A stretch of 64,000 nt of DNA from Aselliscus stoliczkanus (taxonomy: Eukaryota > Chordata > Mammalia > Chiroptera > Hipposideridae). The stretch covers positions 115,742,434-115,806,433 of the forward strand of contig CM066727.1 in assembly GCA_033961575.1 (NCBI GenBank), read 5' to 3'. Within the stretch, counting starts at the first letter, position 1, and every line of letters starts with the position of its first letter. Position numbers and translations under genes: made by a program. The notes under the pieces were generated by a model, which made no database searches, was not told the origin of the DNA, and saw only the letters and a program-made list of their open reading frames with translations. Shown piece after piece: positions 1 through 10,939 of this stretch.

Positions 1-17
1 ACACTTTAAAACACACC

Positions 18-389
18 AGCTGAGTGGCACATTGGTTAAGAGCTGGCTTGGGACGCCAGTGGCCCCGGTTTGGATCCCACATATAAAGGCCAGTGACACT
101 GCCCTCTACAGCTAACAATGGCTCCACCTGGAGCTGGGCTGCAAGCCCCGGCGATGGTGTAGGCTGCAGCCCTTGCTGCAGGGGGCTGCCACAGGCTACA
201 GCGAGCGGCGGGCAGCCAGCATGAGTGGCTGGCAGTCAGTGTGAGCTGCCAATAGCCACAATGAGACGCCATCCAGAGGCCGGCGACCGATCTGCTTCAT
301 CCGGAAAGAGTGCAATGATGATACCAATATTGGCCAGTGAAGCAATGTCCTCCGCAACTAGGCTGAAGAACAAAAGGACAGCAACTTGT
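18..389 (+). mobile_element. tRNA-derived SINE (Rhin-1-like), 3'-truncated, first half of a tandem pair
   Basis: The tRNA-like head is visible (TTGGTTAAGAGCTGG as A-box region near 32-47, GGTTTGGATCCCAC as B-box near 66-79), followed by the CCAGTGACACTGCCCTCTAC linker and the body with CGACCGATCTGC. The copy stops after GCAACTTGT, before the terminal pyrimidine-rich tail seen in complete copies, and the next copy starts at once. Such elements are copied by RNA polymerase III and mobilised by LINE enzymes. The family name comes from memory of horseshoe-bat SINEs and was not checked. Confidence 0.8.
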
Positions 390-390
390 T

Positions 391-857
391 GGGCCAGCCG
401 AGTGGCGCATTGGTTAAGAGCTGGTTTTGGGATGCCAGCGGCCCCGGTTCGGATCCCACATATGAGGGCCAGTGACACTGCCCTCTACAGCTAACAAAAG
501 CTCCATCTGGAGCTGGGCTGTGTGAGCCCCGGTGACGGTGTAGGCTGCAGCCTCTGCTGCAGTGGGCTGCCATAGACTACAGCGAACGGCGGGCAGCCAG
601 CATGAGCAGCTGGCAGGCAGCGTGAACTGCCAATAGCCGCATTGAGTGACCATCCAGAGGCCGGCGACCGATCTGCCTCATCCAGGAATAACGCAATGAT
701 GATGTCAACATGGGCCAGTGAAGCAACGTCCTCCGCAAATAGACTGAAGAACAAAAAAAAGGCAGCAACTTGTCTGTTCCCCTTCCTAGATTCCCCAACA
801 CTGTTCCCCCTACCCCAATTCCCCAATAAAAAAGATCTTTAAAAAACAAACAAACAA
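391..857 (+). mobile_element. Full-length tRNA-derived SINE (Rhin-1-like), second half of a tandem pair
   Basis: This is the same element as its left neighbour but complete: head GGGCCAGCCGAGTGGCGC, B-box GGTTCGGATCCCAC near 446-459, body, then the tail ending in CAATTCCCCAATAAAA and an A-rich stretch with CAAA units. A weak duplication AAAACACACC (8-17) / AAAACATACC (858-867) flanks the pair as a whole, which would make both copies one insertion event. The A-rich nature of that duplication makes this uncertain. Confidence 0.85.
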
Positions 858-867
858 AAAACATACC

Positions 868-2836
868 TGTCAACCATAGCTCACACCCGACCGACTGCTG
901 AACAAGCTGAAACTTGTTTGACACTGTTACTAAGGTTCAACACACTGCTTCTCGTATTAAAGATCCCTGCCTTTCCGTTGGATGGCACTCGGCAGCAGCA
1001 TTCACCATAGTTTTTGATCACACCTCCTATGTTTAAGTCATTCATTAATTCCCTTGGTACATGCCCCCATCTGACCCCATTCAAAGCAAAAGAAATAGAT
1101 CTGGCTCTCACTGTCAGGGATCTTGTGGTCTGAAATGACCACGCACTCACCCATTTAATTCCATTGAACCATACTTTATGCAAAGATGCAAACTCAGATG
1201 AGTGAAGTGGCTCAAAATGGTGGATTGTGACAAACTGAAGACCGTGTGCCTCATCTGAGGACTTACCTGCCGGTCAGGTCTAGCTGATTGCTGTCACACC
1301 AAAATGGGACCCAGCTATTGCTAGATCTTCCATTTTTCAAAGGAAGCTTAAACTTGTGATTTGGGGGTAAGATCTCTTGGTTTTTAATTGCTGGCAACTA
1401 ATTTAAAAAAAATGAATACATGATGCAGACCAAGCAAAGTAGATCTGTGATTTAGGGTGCCAGTTTTGTGACCCTTGCTTTATGTATTATGGGTAAATTG
1501 TTATGCTGGGTGTTTGGGCTTGTAGAAAAGGAGCATCAAGCTGTAAAATAAATAAAATTTATGAGGGAGGGGAGCAAGTTGCACATGGAGCATTACATGA
1601 TCAGTGACACAAACGAGACAGAGGACAAGCTGCTGTAGACTCGCCCGCACAGGCACAGCTGAGTTTGTTCTGAGGAGTTAGGAGGTCATCAGGAGGAAGC
1701 TGCCCTGTCGTTAGAGCTCACTGAGGCGTAAGGAGGTACTGACTCTGCACACCCGCCCAGTCAGCGATGAGATGGCGTGTGTCTGTCTGTCTGTCTCGAG
1801 CAAGAGACCACGTGTTCATTTTCTAGTCCCGCTGGCAAGGCCTTTGAGAAGAGCTAGGCCTTGGATGGGAGACTCTATGCTTGAAGCATGGAGTCAGAAC
1901 TGGGAAAATTGCATTAGATGGGTGCTGAGTAAATAGCCTTTTCTCCATTTTCCCATCTGTGCAGTGAGGAAAATTGTCCCCCAGGGACAGTTAGCAAGTA
2001 TTTATTGTAGGCACACTGGGACAGAGTTGCCACCGCCCCTCCCATCCCTATCTTTCCCCCGAATGCTGTAGAGAAGATAAAGGGAGGTCTGTCTGAGGTG
2101 CTTTGAAGTTCTCAGGTAGGAAAAGGACTTGAAGATGCCGGCACCACTCCGTGGTTTCCCCAGATGACAGCCATGACGTACGAGCCTAGTGATACTTAAG
2201 AAATATGACTTGCTAAGGAAATAAACACCCTGTGCTATTTATTATTTATTAAAAAAACAAAGCTTTTCTCAGCTGGGAAGTTTCAGATCATTGACAATGT
2301 CAGATTCAATTTTCCTCTATTAATAACAGGTTGGGGTCCTTCCGAGCTTGTGTCAGGAGCATCAGGATGTTTGTCTGGGAGCGCCTTTGACATGTGATGA
2401 CTGCCCAAGAGGAAGGGAACATAGTATTGAAGAACGGAAAGGTGATGCGGTGTCTCGGCCCAGATCTGGTTGTGAATAACAGTAAAGCATAGCTGCCTTC
2501 TGTGCTAGAGGCTTTATCTCATCCTCTCCTGGAACCCTTCCAGGATTGGGGAGAGCAGGGGCCGCAGGTGGGGAAGCCCAGTGGCCAGGAGTGACGGTGC
2601 TCATGGAGGAGTATACTGTGTCCTGAGGGGATAGACTCTTGGAGTGTGGAATCGAGGCAAGACTCGGCCTTGCCGCTGAGAGTCTGGTGGAACCCAGGCA
2701 CTGAGAGCACCCTGGAGGAAATAGCGGGGGATTAGCAGCCTGCGCGGGGTGGGGCAACAGGGCTAGGGGTAGGGCTTTCTGAGGAGAAGGGCCTTGGGCG
2801 AGGGTCCCTGTTGAAGTGAGATGTAACTGACTTGAG
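868..2836. other. Unique intronic sequence, no gene recognised
   Basis: No coding exon, RNA gene or young repeat is recognised here. There is a short TGTC tract at 1779-1797 and an AT-rich patch at 2215-2260. All reading frames are short and show no protein family I know. Confidence 0.5.
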
Positions 2837-2850
2837 GGCCACCACATTTT

Positions 2851-3217
2851 TTTTTTTTTTTTTAAAGATTTTATTGGGGAATTGGCGGAGGGGAACAGCG
2901 TTGGGAAATCGGGGAAGGGGAACAGACAAGTTGCTGTCTTTTTGTTCTTCAGTTTAGTTGCGGAGGATGTTGCTTCACTGTTGGTATCGTCATTGCGCTC
3001 TTCTCGGATGAGGCAGATCGGTCGCTGGCCTCTGGATGTCGCTCACCGCGGCTATTGGCAGCTCACTCTTTTTTTTTTTTTTTTTAGCTGAGCCATCCTG
3101 CCACCTGTTGGCAGCTCAACGGCAACTCAGCTCGGACTGGCCTCGAACAGCTGTTGCTCAGAGCTCAGCTCGCACTCTTGAGCGAGCTCTTAACCAACTG
3201 AGCCACTCGGCCGGCCC
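2851..3217 (-). mobile_element. Chimeric SINE: foreign tRNA-like head + A-linker + Rhin-1-like body
   Basis: Read on the minus strand, the element begins at 3217 with GGGCCGGCCGAGTGGCTCAG and TTGGTTAAGAGCTCGC, carries about 100 bp not shared with the other copies here, has an internal A-run (T-run at 3066-3085), then switches to the Rhin-1-like body from GTGAGCTGCCAATAGC and ends in CCCCAATAAAATCTTT plus poly-A (T-run 2851-2863). A direct repeat GGCCACCACATTTT lies at 2837-2850 and 3218-3231. It flanks the whole unit and there is none at the internal junction, so the chimera probably inserted in one step. Confidence 0.85.
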
Positions 3218-3279
3218 GGCCACCACATTTTGACCCTGAGTGACTACATCATTGATAGGGACAAGAATACCCTTGCAGT

Positions 3280-3700
3280 ACTGAGGGTGAATTCTCATCA
3301 CCAAGCCTCATGGCAAGCCGGTGAGGAAGGGGAGGGCAGGTTTTATTATTTCCACTTAAATTCACATAAGTATGGTATAGTAAGAATGGGGATTTCGAAG
3401 CTAGACAAATCTGGTTTAAGCATTGCCTTCTGAACTTGACTAACCTATTTAACCTCTGGACCTGTTTCTCCATCTGCAAAGTGGGGAGACATACTCACTT
3501 ATGGGGTGACTTATAAAGGATAAAAACCTAAAATGGTCCTTGGCACATAGCAGACACTGAGTCATTAATAGTCGCTGCTGTTGTTGTCAGTGCATACTGA
3601 GAAGCTGAGGCCTAGGGAGATTAATGTCTTGCTCAAGGTCATGAAGCTGGTAAAGGAAAGCCAGTCTTGAACTAAGGCCACCTGACTTCTCATGCGGTGT
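3280..3700 (-). repeat. MIR relic split by a second MIR
   Basis: The minus-strand MIR pattern starts at about 3280 (TGAGGAAG, TTTTATTATTTCC) and resumes at about 3591 with GAGAAGCTGAGGCCTAGGGA and a region like the MIR core. Between them (about 3359-3590) is a plus-strand MIR (TTTCTCCATCTGCAAAGTGG, then CTTGGCACATAGCAGACACT). The boundaries are approximate and were read by eye. Confidence 0.55.
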
Positions 3701-3719
3701 GTACCCGGGCCCTTCCCCC

Positions 3720-4430
3720 AACTCCCTGATCAGGTGGACCCTTGGCAAGGGGCAGGTGGGCACTGGATGCATTTATGCCTGAATTGTAAGTTTCGGGCTG
3801 TGTCCCTGCATTAGGTATGATTATAGGGTGCTGACAGAGCAACATACCCAGTTAAAAATGATGAGCGAGAACGTACCAGGGCTTTTGTTCACCAAGCAAC
3901 CCCATTGTGTTCCTCTTCCCTTCCCCGCCCCTCCCTTTATCATCTAAAAAAAAAATGAAAGAAATGGAAAAGATGAAGGGCTGTCAGCACCAGATCATTA
4001 CGTGGGCCCCAGGATTTGGCGGCTTTTCAGTGCTTGCAGAGATTCCTCCCCTCCTTGCTTTCCTCAACTTCTCGCTTTCCGAAGTCTAATTAAAATCTGT
4101 GAGCCCCTCTAGAAGCAGGGATCTTCCTGCTTCCCTGTCTCCCATTGGCTGTTTCCCTCTGGCTCTGTTTGTTACCAGCCTCCCCTGTCCTGTGAATGTC
4201 TCCTACAGGAACTATGGAAGTGGCCACCCAGTTCAACTGCTGGCTGTGGGCGGAGCCACCTTCCTGAGCACTGCTCTGATGATGTCACACTTCTGCCCCA
4301 GAACCTTCAGCGGCTCCCTGTTACTTTGCTCAAGTCCACGCTTCTGAGCCTAGTATGCAAGGCTGCCCAGAACCTGACCTCAGCCTACCTGTGCTTCGTT
4401 ACCCGCTGCTGCCCCTCGTATAAAGCATAT
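3720..4430. other. Unique intronic sequence
   Basis: No gene or clear repeat is seen. It has pyrimidine-rich stretches at 3908-3945 and 4125-4200. The open frames are short and have no recognisable domain. Confidence 0.4.
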
Positions 4431-4439
4431 GCCACCGCT

Positions 4440-4770
4440 GCACCAGCCAACTTGCTGTTTCCTGAACAGGTCTGGAAATTACCTGCCTTTGCTTAACCGG
4501 TTCCTTTTGCTTGGAAAGCCCTCACCAGGTGAATTAGGCCCATCCTTCTAGGATTAGCTGAAATGCCAACTCTTCTGGGAAGCACACCTTGCTCAGGAAC
4601 CCTGACTGCTTTCGCCTGGCACACAGCAGATTCAGAATTAGTGTAGAATTCACTCACGAACTCTGCTTGTCACTGTGCAGGTCCCTTCCACGGCCTCCTC
4701 AGAGCTTTGCTGTCTGTCCCCCTTTTCCCACAAGCTGTGGAGCGTATTTACTTTTTAATTGCACATGATC
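4440..4770 (+). repeat. L2-type LINE relic
   Basis: The stretch resembles old L2 3' sequence: CCTTTGCTTAACCGGTTCC, AATGCCAACTCTTCTGGGAA, CCTGGCACACAGCAG, then a stop-rich pyrimidine tract. It is highly diverged, so the family call is tentative. Confidence 0.45.
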
Positions 4771-4854
4771 TAACTTCTTAGGCATTTTTCTTTTTAAGTT
4801 TTCTTTTTCCACATTGTCTGTTCAGTGTGAGTCCTGGAAGCTAAGGCGGCAGGA

Positions 4855-5012
4855 GAGAGTGGTAGAAAGAGCTTTAGACTTGGAATGGGAGCCGTGAGTT
4901 CTTCACCCAGCACTGCCCCTGACCAACTGCAATTGGGGGCAAGTAGCTCTCCTCTGGGCCTCAGTTCCCCGTTTGTAGAACGAAGGGTTGGACTATCTAA
5001 TCTCTAGCGTTT
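4855..5012 (+). repeat. MIR SINE relic
   Basis: The plus-strand MIR layout is recognisable: AGAGCTTTAGACTTGGAATG, CACTGCCCCTGACCAACTGC, GGGCAAGTAGCTCTCCTCTG, then CCTCAGTTCCCCGTTTGTAG. Its target duplication is no longer visible. Confidence 0.6.
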
Positions 5013-5076
5013 GTGGATGGGATTTTTAAAAACAGCTATGTTGAGATGTAATTTACATACCATAGAGTTCTCTCAT

Positions 5077-5456
5077 TGTTATAAGCTAAGTTGTGTCTCC
5101 CCTACCCCAAGTTTACATGTTGAAGTCCTAACCCCTTGTACCTCAAAATATGATAGTATTTGGAAATAAAGTCTTTAAAGAGGTAATTACGGTTAAGTGG
5201 GGTCATTGTGGTGGGCCCTGATCCAATCTGACTGGTGTCCTTTAAGAAGAGATTAGGGCACAGACATGCAGAAGGGCCGTGTGAGGGCACATGAAGATGG
5301 TCATCTGCAAGCCAAGGACAGAGCCCTCAGAAGGAAACCAAACATACACCTTGGTCTTGAACTTGTAGCCTCCAGAATCATGAGAAGACAAATTTCTGTT
5401 GTCTAAGCCAAGCCAGTCTGTGGTACTTCGTATGGCAGTCCTAGCAAACTAATATA
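5077..5456 (+). mobile_element. Solo MLT1-type LTR (ERVL-MaLR)
   Basis: The LTR starts TGTTATAAGCTAAGTTGTGT and ends with CCTAGCAAACTAATATA, with CTGACTGGTGTCCTTTAAGA and GGAAATAAAGTCTTTAAAGA between, all typical of the MLT1 group. A 5-bp target duplication is nearly intact (CTCAT at 5072-5076, CCCAT at 5457-5461). No internal retroviral coding sequence is present. It sits inside the older L1, so it inserted later. Confidence 0.8.
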
Positions 5457-5988
5457 CCCATTTCATGTACAACTTAGTGCTTTGGTATGTTCACAGAGTT
5501 GTATAACCATCACCATAATCTCTTTCTGAACATTTTGTTACCTGCCAAAGAAACCCCATACCCATTAGCAGTCACTCCTCATTTCCCCCCAAGCTTCACT
5601 CCATCTTCAGCTCTGGGCAACCACTAATCTATGTTCTGCTTCTATGGACTTGTCTATTCAGGACATTTCTTATAAGTAGAATTATACGATATGGGGTCTT
5701 TTGTAACTGGCTTCTTTTGCTTAGTACATGTTTTCAATGGTGTAGCATGTGTCAGGACTTCATTCCTTTTCATTGCTAGTAATAATCCATTGTGTGGGCA
5801 TGCCACCTTCTGTTTATCCCCTCACCACCTGATGGACATTTGGATGATTTCAGTTTTTTGGCTATTATGAATAACGCTGCAGTGAACATTTATGTACAAG
5901 TTTCTGTGTGGACATGTTATCATTTCTCTTGGTTATATACCCAGGAGAGGAATTGTTGGGTCATATTATAACTCTTTGTTTAACTTTT

Positions 5989-6431
5989 TTTTTTTTTAAA
6001 TGGGGAATTGGGGGAGGGGAACAGCGTTGGGGAATGGGGGAAGGGGAACAGACAAGTTGCTGTCATTTTGTTCTTCAGTCTAGCTGCGGAGGATGTCGCT
6101 TCACTGGCCGATGTTGGTATCGTCATTGCGCTCTTCCCGGATGAAGCAGATCGGTTGCCGGCCTCTGGATGGTTGCTCACTGCAGCTATTGGCAGCTCAC
6201 ACTGGTTGCCAGCCGCTCACGCTGGCTGCCGGCCACTCACTGTAGCCTATGGCAGCCCACTGCAGCAGGGGCTGCAGCCCACACCATCACCGGGGCTTGC
6301 ATAGCGCAGCTCCAGGTGGAGCTGTTGTTAGCTGTAGAGGGCAGTGTCACTGGCCCTCATATGTGGTATCCGAACTGGGGCCCGCTGGCATCCCAAAAGC
6401 AGCTCTTAACCAACGCGCCCCTCAGCCGGCC
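5989..6431 (-). mobile_element. Full-length Rhin-1-like SINE inserted in L1
   Basis: Read on the minus strand it has the complete head (AGAGCTGCTTTTGGGATGCC), body and tail, with poly-A seen as a T-run at the left. The 15-bp duplication CTTTGTTTAACTTTT is exact at 5974-5988 and 6432-6446. The L1 text continues after it (GAGGAAACACCAAACTG), which proves insertion into an existing L1. Confidence 0.9.
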
Positions 6432-7125
6432 CTTTGTTTAACTTTTTGAGGAAACACCAAACTGTTTTCTTAAAGTGGCTGCCCCATATTACGTTCCCAC
6501 TAGCAACAGAGAAAAGATTCCAATTTCTACACACTCTTGCTGACACTTGTTATTGTCTGTCTTTTTGTAGCCATCCTAGTGGGTGTGAAATGGTATCTCA
6601 TTGTGGTTTTGATTTGCATTTCTTTGATGATGAATAATGTTGAGCATCTGTTCATGTACTTCTTTGTCAGAAATATCTATTAATATACTTTGCCTATTTT
6701 TAAATGGACTTATTTGTCTTTTGTCTTTTAATTATTAAGTTGTGAGTGTTCTTTATATATTCTAGATATAAGCTCCTTATCAGATATATGAATCTGTAAA
6801 TATTTTCTCATACTTTATGAGTTGTCTTCATTTTCTTGGTGGCATCATTGACAGCATGAAAGTTTTTAATGTTAAGTCCAATTTATTGAATTTTTCTTGT
6901 ATTACTTTTACTTTTCATGTGGTGTCTGAGAAACCATGGCTTAACCCAAGATCACAAAGATTTATTCCTGTGTTTTCTTCTAAGGGTTTTATAGTTTTAG
7001 CTTTTCCATTTATTTAGGTCCATGATCCCATCTGAGTTAATTTTTGTGTGTGGTGTGAAGGATGGGCCCAACTTCATTTCTTTGCATGTGGCTATGTGGA
7101 TGTCCAGCGCCCCTTGTTGGCATGG

Positions 7126-7999
7126 ATGGACGCTTTGAGCAGCCCGTCATCTGAGGAGGGGCGTGGGGAACAATCAGTGTGGAGCCTGATGTGGGCAAAG
7201 TGCCTTCTCTTCCACAACAGCACCAACACACGGCTCCCAGCTCCTCTGTGACAACCTTTTGTGTTGAGATTTTATAATTCTATGTTTGCTTAACTTGCTC
7301 TCCACACCTTCCAGAATGGTGTTTTGTGTATCTGGATACTAAATAATTGATTCTGGTGATGGTGAAGGTCAGAACAAGGGGACGTGGGCATCCATCATAG
7401 CACTGGTGGCCCTGGCTTGTGAGACCTGCTAGAAACAACAGCAGAAGTTATCAACTCTCCTTCCTGCCTGGAGAGGATCTGAGGCCCCAAAGTCTAGTTG
7501 ATGGGGCCCTTGCAGGCCCTTGAATGAGTGAGAGAGGAGATGATAGTGACAACTGAGACCAGAGGTGATGGATGTTTGGGGGAAAGGGAAGATGGTATTT
7601 TCGGCTTTTTGGCTCTTTTAATCCAACTCTGCTTTCAGGCCAGAGGAGAACCATTTTCTTTCCCCTCAGCACCTTTTCAGCAGAGCTAATAGGACCCTCG
7701 GTAGATTTAAGGGCTGTCAGTGAAGCAAGTTGTGGTTATACCAGGCTCTAGGCTACATGTGTCCCTTCTCTCCCAGGACTCAAAGCACCGCCTTCCCCAC
7801 CATGAGAGCTTGAGGCTGCTGTCCAGGCACCTGGCAGCCTGCTGGGTAGAGTGCGGTGGGAAGGCAGTGGGATCCTCAGGGGACTTCTACTTCCTCCCAC
7901 TGTTCACAGGATAGGAATGGGCGGGGTCTGGCTAGTCCTTGGTAAATCCCTCAGGTAGGGCCCCACCTCACTTCTCCCTGCTGGTTTCCCTCCTCTGCC
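7126..7999. other. Unique intronic sequence
   Basis: No gene, RNA or family-level repeat is recognised. Reading frames on both strands are short and lack splice-site-flanked coding character. Confidence 0.4.
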
Positions 8000-8350
8000 A
8001 TGGCCCCGGCTCCCGTCAGTGCAGACCTCACCCATACTTGTTTGTACTCTTCACCTCTGTGTCTGCAGCATAGAAACCGTCTGGCAGTATGAGCAGTTGT
8101 TGAATGAATGAATGCATGCGTGAATGCTTTTCCACCTTGAGCTCAACCTGTTCTTTACCTCATTCTCCACTGCCCTTTGGCCGTCTTCTAAAGCCTATTA
8201 GCCATTCAAGGTCCAGCTTTTAAATATCATGTCCATGCTACCTCTTTCTGCTCCCATAATTGAAAATGATGACCTCGTCTCTTGTTTATATTCTCATCAT
8301 TATGTTTCCACCTCTGTTTTGCCACTTTCCACACTGCCCTGTGGTGAGAC
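8000..8350 (+). repeat. L2-like LINE relic
   Basis: The text resembles L2 3' region: TTGTTGAATGAATGAATG near 8098-8115, then GCCATTCAAGGTCCAGCTTT and CTACCTCTTTCTGCTCCCAT. It is strongly diverged and its ends are approximate. Confidence 0.4.
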
Positions 8351-9150
8351 GCTTGTACCTGTGTCTGAAACCCAGGACTGAAACGCAGGGCATGAGGACA
8401 GGGACATGCTTTCTCATTTTGTATTTTACTGCACTGCTCCTCCCTTCTACTCCACCACCCTAGCGTGGTATTTTACAGACATGTGCCACTCGATAATGTC
8501 TGCTAATTACAGTGCCTGGGTTCCTGATGGTGGGTGCTGGGTCTTCCCCCAGGGTCGTGTTCCGCCTACATCTTTCTGCTGCCTAGAGGATTTTGCTGGG
8601 CTTCACATCCTGGAGTAGAAAGTATCTGCAAGAGACAGATGTCAGTGTGTGGTGTTCCCATCCACTGCGTGTAATTTACATATCTCTGTGTGGGGAACAT
8701 CAATGCCGCGACGCATTGCTAAGTATTAGACTTGACTCTGGGCAGGAAGAATTGGAGCAGATAACACATCAGTGGTAATCCCTCGCGCTGCCCTGGAGGA
8801 TACAGAAAATCTCTGGTGTGAGTTGCTGCCTGTGGATATTAGAGACTTACCTGCCATGTTCATGTAAAGGCTGCATCTCTCTCTCTGCAGTTGATTAGGC
8901 AGCTTTTCTCCGTTCTCTGCTCTTTGCAGCACTTCCCCTCCCAGTTACTGACCTGGAAGGTGGGCCAAGCAGGGGTCAGAGGCCCAGGAGGGAGGGGCCA
9001 CCTAGATTGTCAGCTGCAGAGGGCCTGTGGGGACGACCCACTGGCAGGGAGGCTGGGTCTCTGATGCCCAGAACCTGATGAGAGAAAGGGGAGGAGGAAG
9101 CGATGGTGGGCCCCTGTACTGAGCCGGGGTTTCCGTTTCCTAGTGTTCTT
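8351..9150. other. Unique intronic sequence
   Basis: No feature could be assigned. A CTCTCTCTCTG tract lies near 8877-8887. Open frames have no family resemblance. Confidence 0.35.
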
Positions 9151-9159
9151 GTGTACAGG

Positions 9160-9300
9160 TTTTCACTTTTGAGTCTCACTACAATCGTGGGAGATGTTTT
9201 TACCTCTGTTTTCAGACTCAGGGTTGAAGCAGCAGAAGGGAAAGTGCGTTGTTCCTGAAGTTAGTAGCAGGGACAAGAGGGAAGCTCACTCTGGCCTGTG
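9160..9300 (-). repeat. Probable MIR relic
   Basis: The pattern TTTTTACCTCTGTTTTCAGA, CTCAGGGTTGAAGCAGCAGA and GTTAGTAGCAGGGACAAGAG follows the reverse strand of MIR. It is diverged. Confidence 0.4.
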
Positions 9301-9749
9301 GCATCGGTTAGGAAGCCAGCCACACCTACACCCAGTGGGCATGATGCATGCTTGTCAGTAAAATAATAGTGGGCGCTCCATGAATAGCCGATTTGAGATA
9401 AAAGTTGACGTGAGTTTTCTGGATTTTACTCCCAGCTCACTCTGGTCCCTTTCATTCTTTGCCTCAGTTTCTTCTCTTCCCCATAGGGTTAGCTCTCCCT
9501 GGCCTTTGCACATGTCCCAGCCTGGAAAATGACACCCAGAGATTTCTGGATAAGGTGATGGAGAGTGTTTGTCCAGAGAGTCAACGTGGCTTAGTGGCAG
9601 GTCGGCAAATACTTGGCACAAGGTAGATATTGCTAAGTGATCACAGCACTCTTTCTTTGTACCCCACTCGACCTTTCTCCTAACACTGCAGGTTGCTGCC
9701 ACTCAAGGGCCAAGACAGCATTTAGGATGTCAAGTAGGCTTTGCCTTGT

Positions 9750-9905
9750 AGAGTAAAAGAGAACTTGGCTGAATCCTAATCCTGCCCTCTCCATTCTGCT
9801 TTGTGATACTGGTATAATCCCTGGACACTTTGGAGCCTTGAACTTAATGGTTTCCCAAGTCCCTTATAGCCCTGAAATTCTAGGATTCTGTGGTTTTCTT
9901 GGTGG
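9750..9905 (+). repeat. Probable MIR relic
   Basis: The order of AGAGAACTTGGCTGAATCCT, GATACTGGTATAATCCCTGG and AGTCCCTTATAGCCCTGAAA matches the plus-strand layout of MIR and similar old SINEs. Divergence is high. Confidence 0.4.
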
Positions 9906-10439
9906 GGAGGGAGCGGCTCATCACCGAGGGGCCTGGCCACAGAAGGCAGGATTAACCTCCAGGGTCAGCAAGCTTACAGAGCTCAGGAAATGCCTCTCTG
10001 TGATCCGTATTTGGTCCAGAGACAGGTGGTGGAGCATGGAGGAGGGGAAGTTCACTCACAGCCCAGGGCTGGGGGAAGGGAGGCCTAACTCAGCTGCCCT
10101 TGTTCCTGATGGAATGAAGGTCTTCAGGCCTCAGGTCCTCAGTGCGTTTAGATCTGAGCAAAGAAGCTGGACCCTGTGAGAGAACTTGCCCAAGTGGAGT
10201 AGTTAGACACTAACCCATCTCTCTCTTTCTCTTTTGGGGGGCGGGCAAGGAGAGCTGTCCATGGGAAGTTTGCTGGGAATCAAGGCTTCCCCACTCCCTT
10301 TTTCAGTGAAGGTTTATGAGATGCTAATTCACTCTTTGAACTTGCATTATGGCCTCCAGGAAATTACTTGCTTTGAGCTTTATTCCCCAATGCTCCCTTG
10401 TTTGGTGGGGGAGTCCAGAAATATTTAAAGTGTTAGTTT

Positions 10440-10560
10440 GTCGCCACTGTAAAGCCAGGTGAAGGTCATGGAGCGTTTCTCCCCATTGTGCAGAAGGAGA
10501 TACTGAGGCCCAGAGAGAGTCGCCAGCAAAGCTATAATTGGAGGCAGTCGGAGGGAGGTG
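10440..10560 (-). repeat. MIR relic
   Basis: The antisense MIR signature TCTCCCCATTGTGCAGAAGG followed by AGATACTGAGGCCCAGAGAG is clear. Confidence 0.6.
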
Positions 10561-10939
10561 CCTCTGGGTGTTAGCTCACGGCTGTGAGTACGCCTCAGTC
10601 AACCTGTGTGTGTATTTGTGAGGCACCTGTGAGATTAGCCACTGAGCAGAGGTTTTATTTATGATGGTGCCTAGCTTTCCCATCCTGCGGCCTCCTAGAA
10701 TCTGCTGCCCCAGTGGTGTTGCTGAGCTCTCAGGGGTGTCTTAAGTCTCCTAAGTGCTCTGTGGGTCGGCCACGGTCAGAGGCAGCCTCAGGCAGCCCAT
10801 GGTCCTCAAGGAGTGGGGTCAGCTCAGGCTCAGACCAGGCCCAGCTTTTCCCAGGTGTGGACGGAGGCTTTATCTCCCCGGGCTGGGCAGGGCCGCGCGG
10901 GGCTGGGGAGTTCAGGGTGCCTGGGTCTGTGTTACGTCA

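Larger units (their letters stand above)
5017..7125 (-). mobile_element. Old LINE-1 3' fragment, interrupted twice
   Basis: This is antisense L1 3' end: ATGTTGAGATGTAATTTACA at the left, AGTCACTCCTCATTTCCCCC, TGGCTATTATGAATAACGC, TCTCATTGTGGTTTTGATTT, AAGATCACAAAGATTTATTC, and near 7040-7120 the reverse strand of the end of ORF2 (GTGTGGTGTGAAGGATGGGC). It is interrupted by an MLT1 LTR (5077-5456) and by a Rhin-1-like SINE (5989-6431), so L1 sequence proper is 5017-5076, 5457-5988 and 6447-7125. No intact reading frame remains. The type of 3' end suggests an old L1M subfamily. Confidence 0.8.

Noticed and set aside
32..79. tRNA genes in the SINE heads
   Set aside because: The A- and B-box-like segments are SINE promoters; no cloverleaf or anticodon arm of a functional tRNA can be folded by eye.
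5077..5456. A provirus
   Set aside because: Only a single LTR is present, with its duplication; there is no internal coding region.
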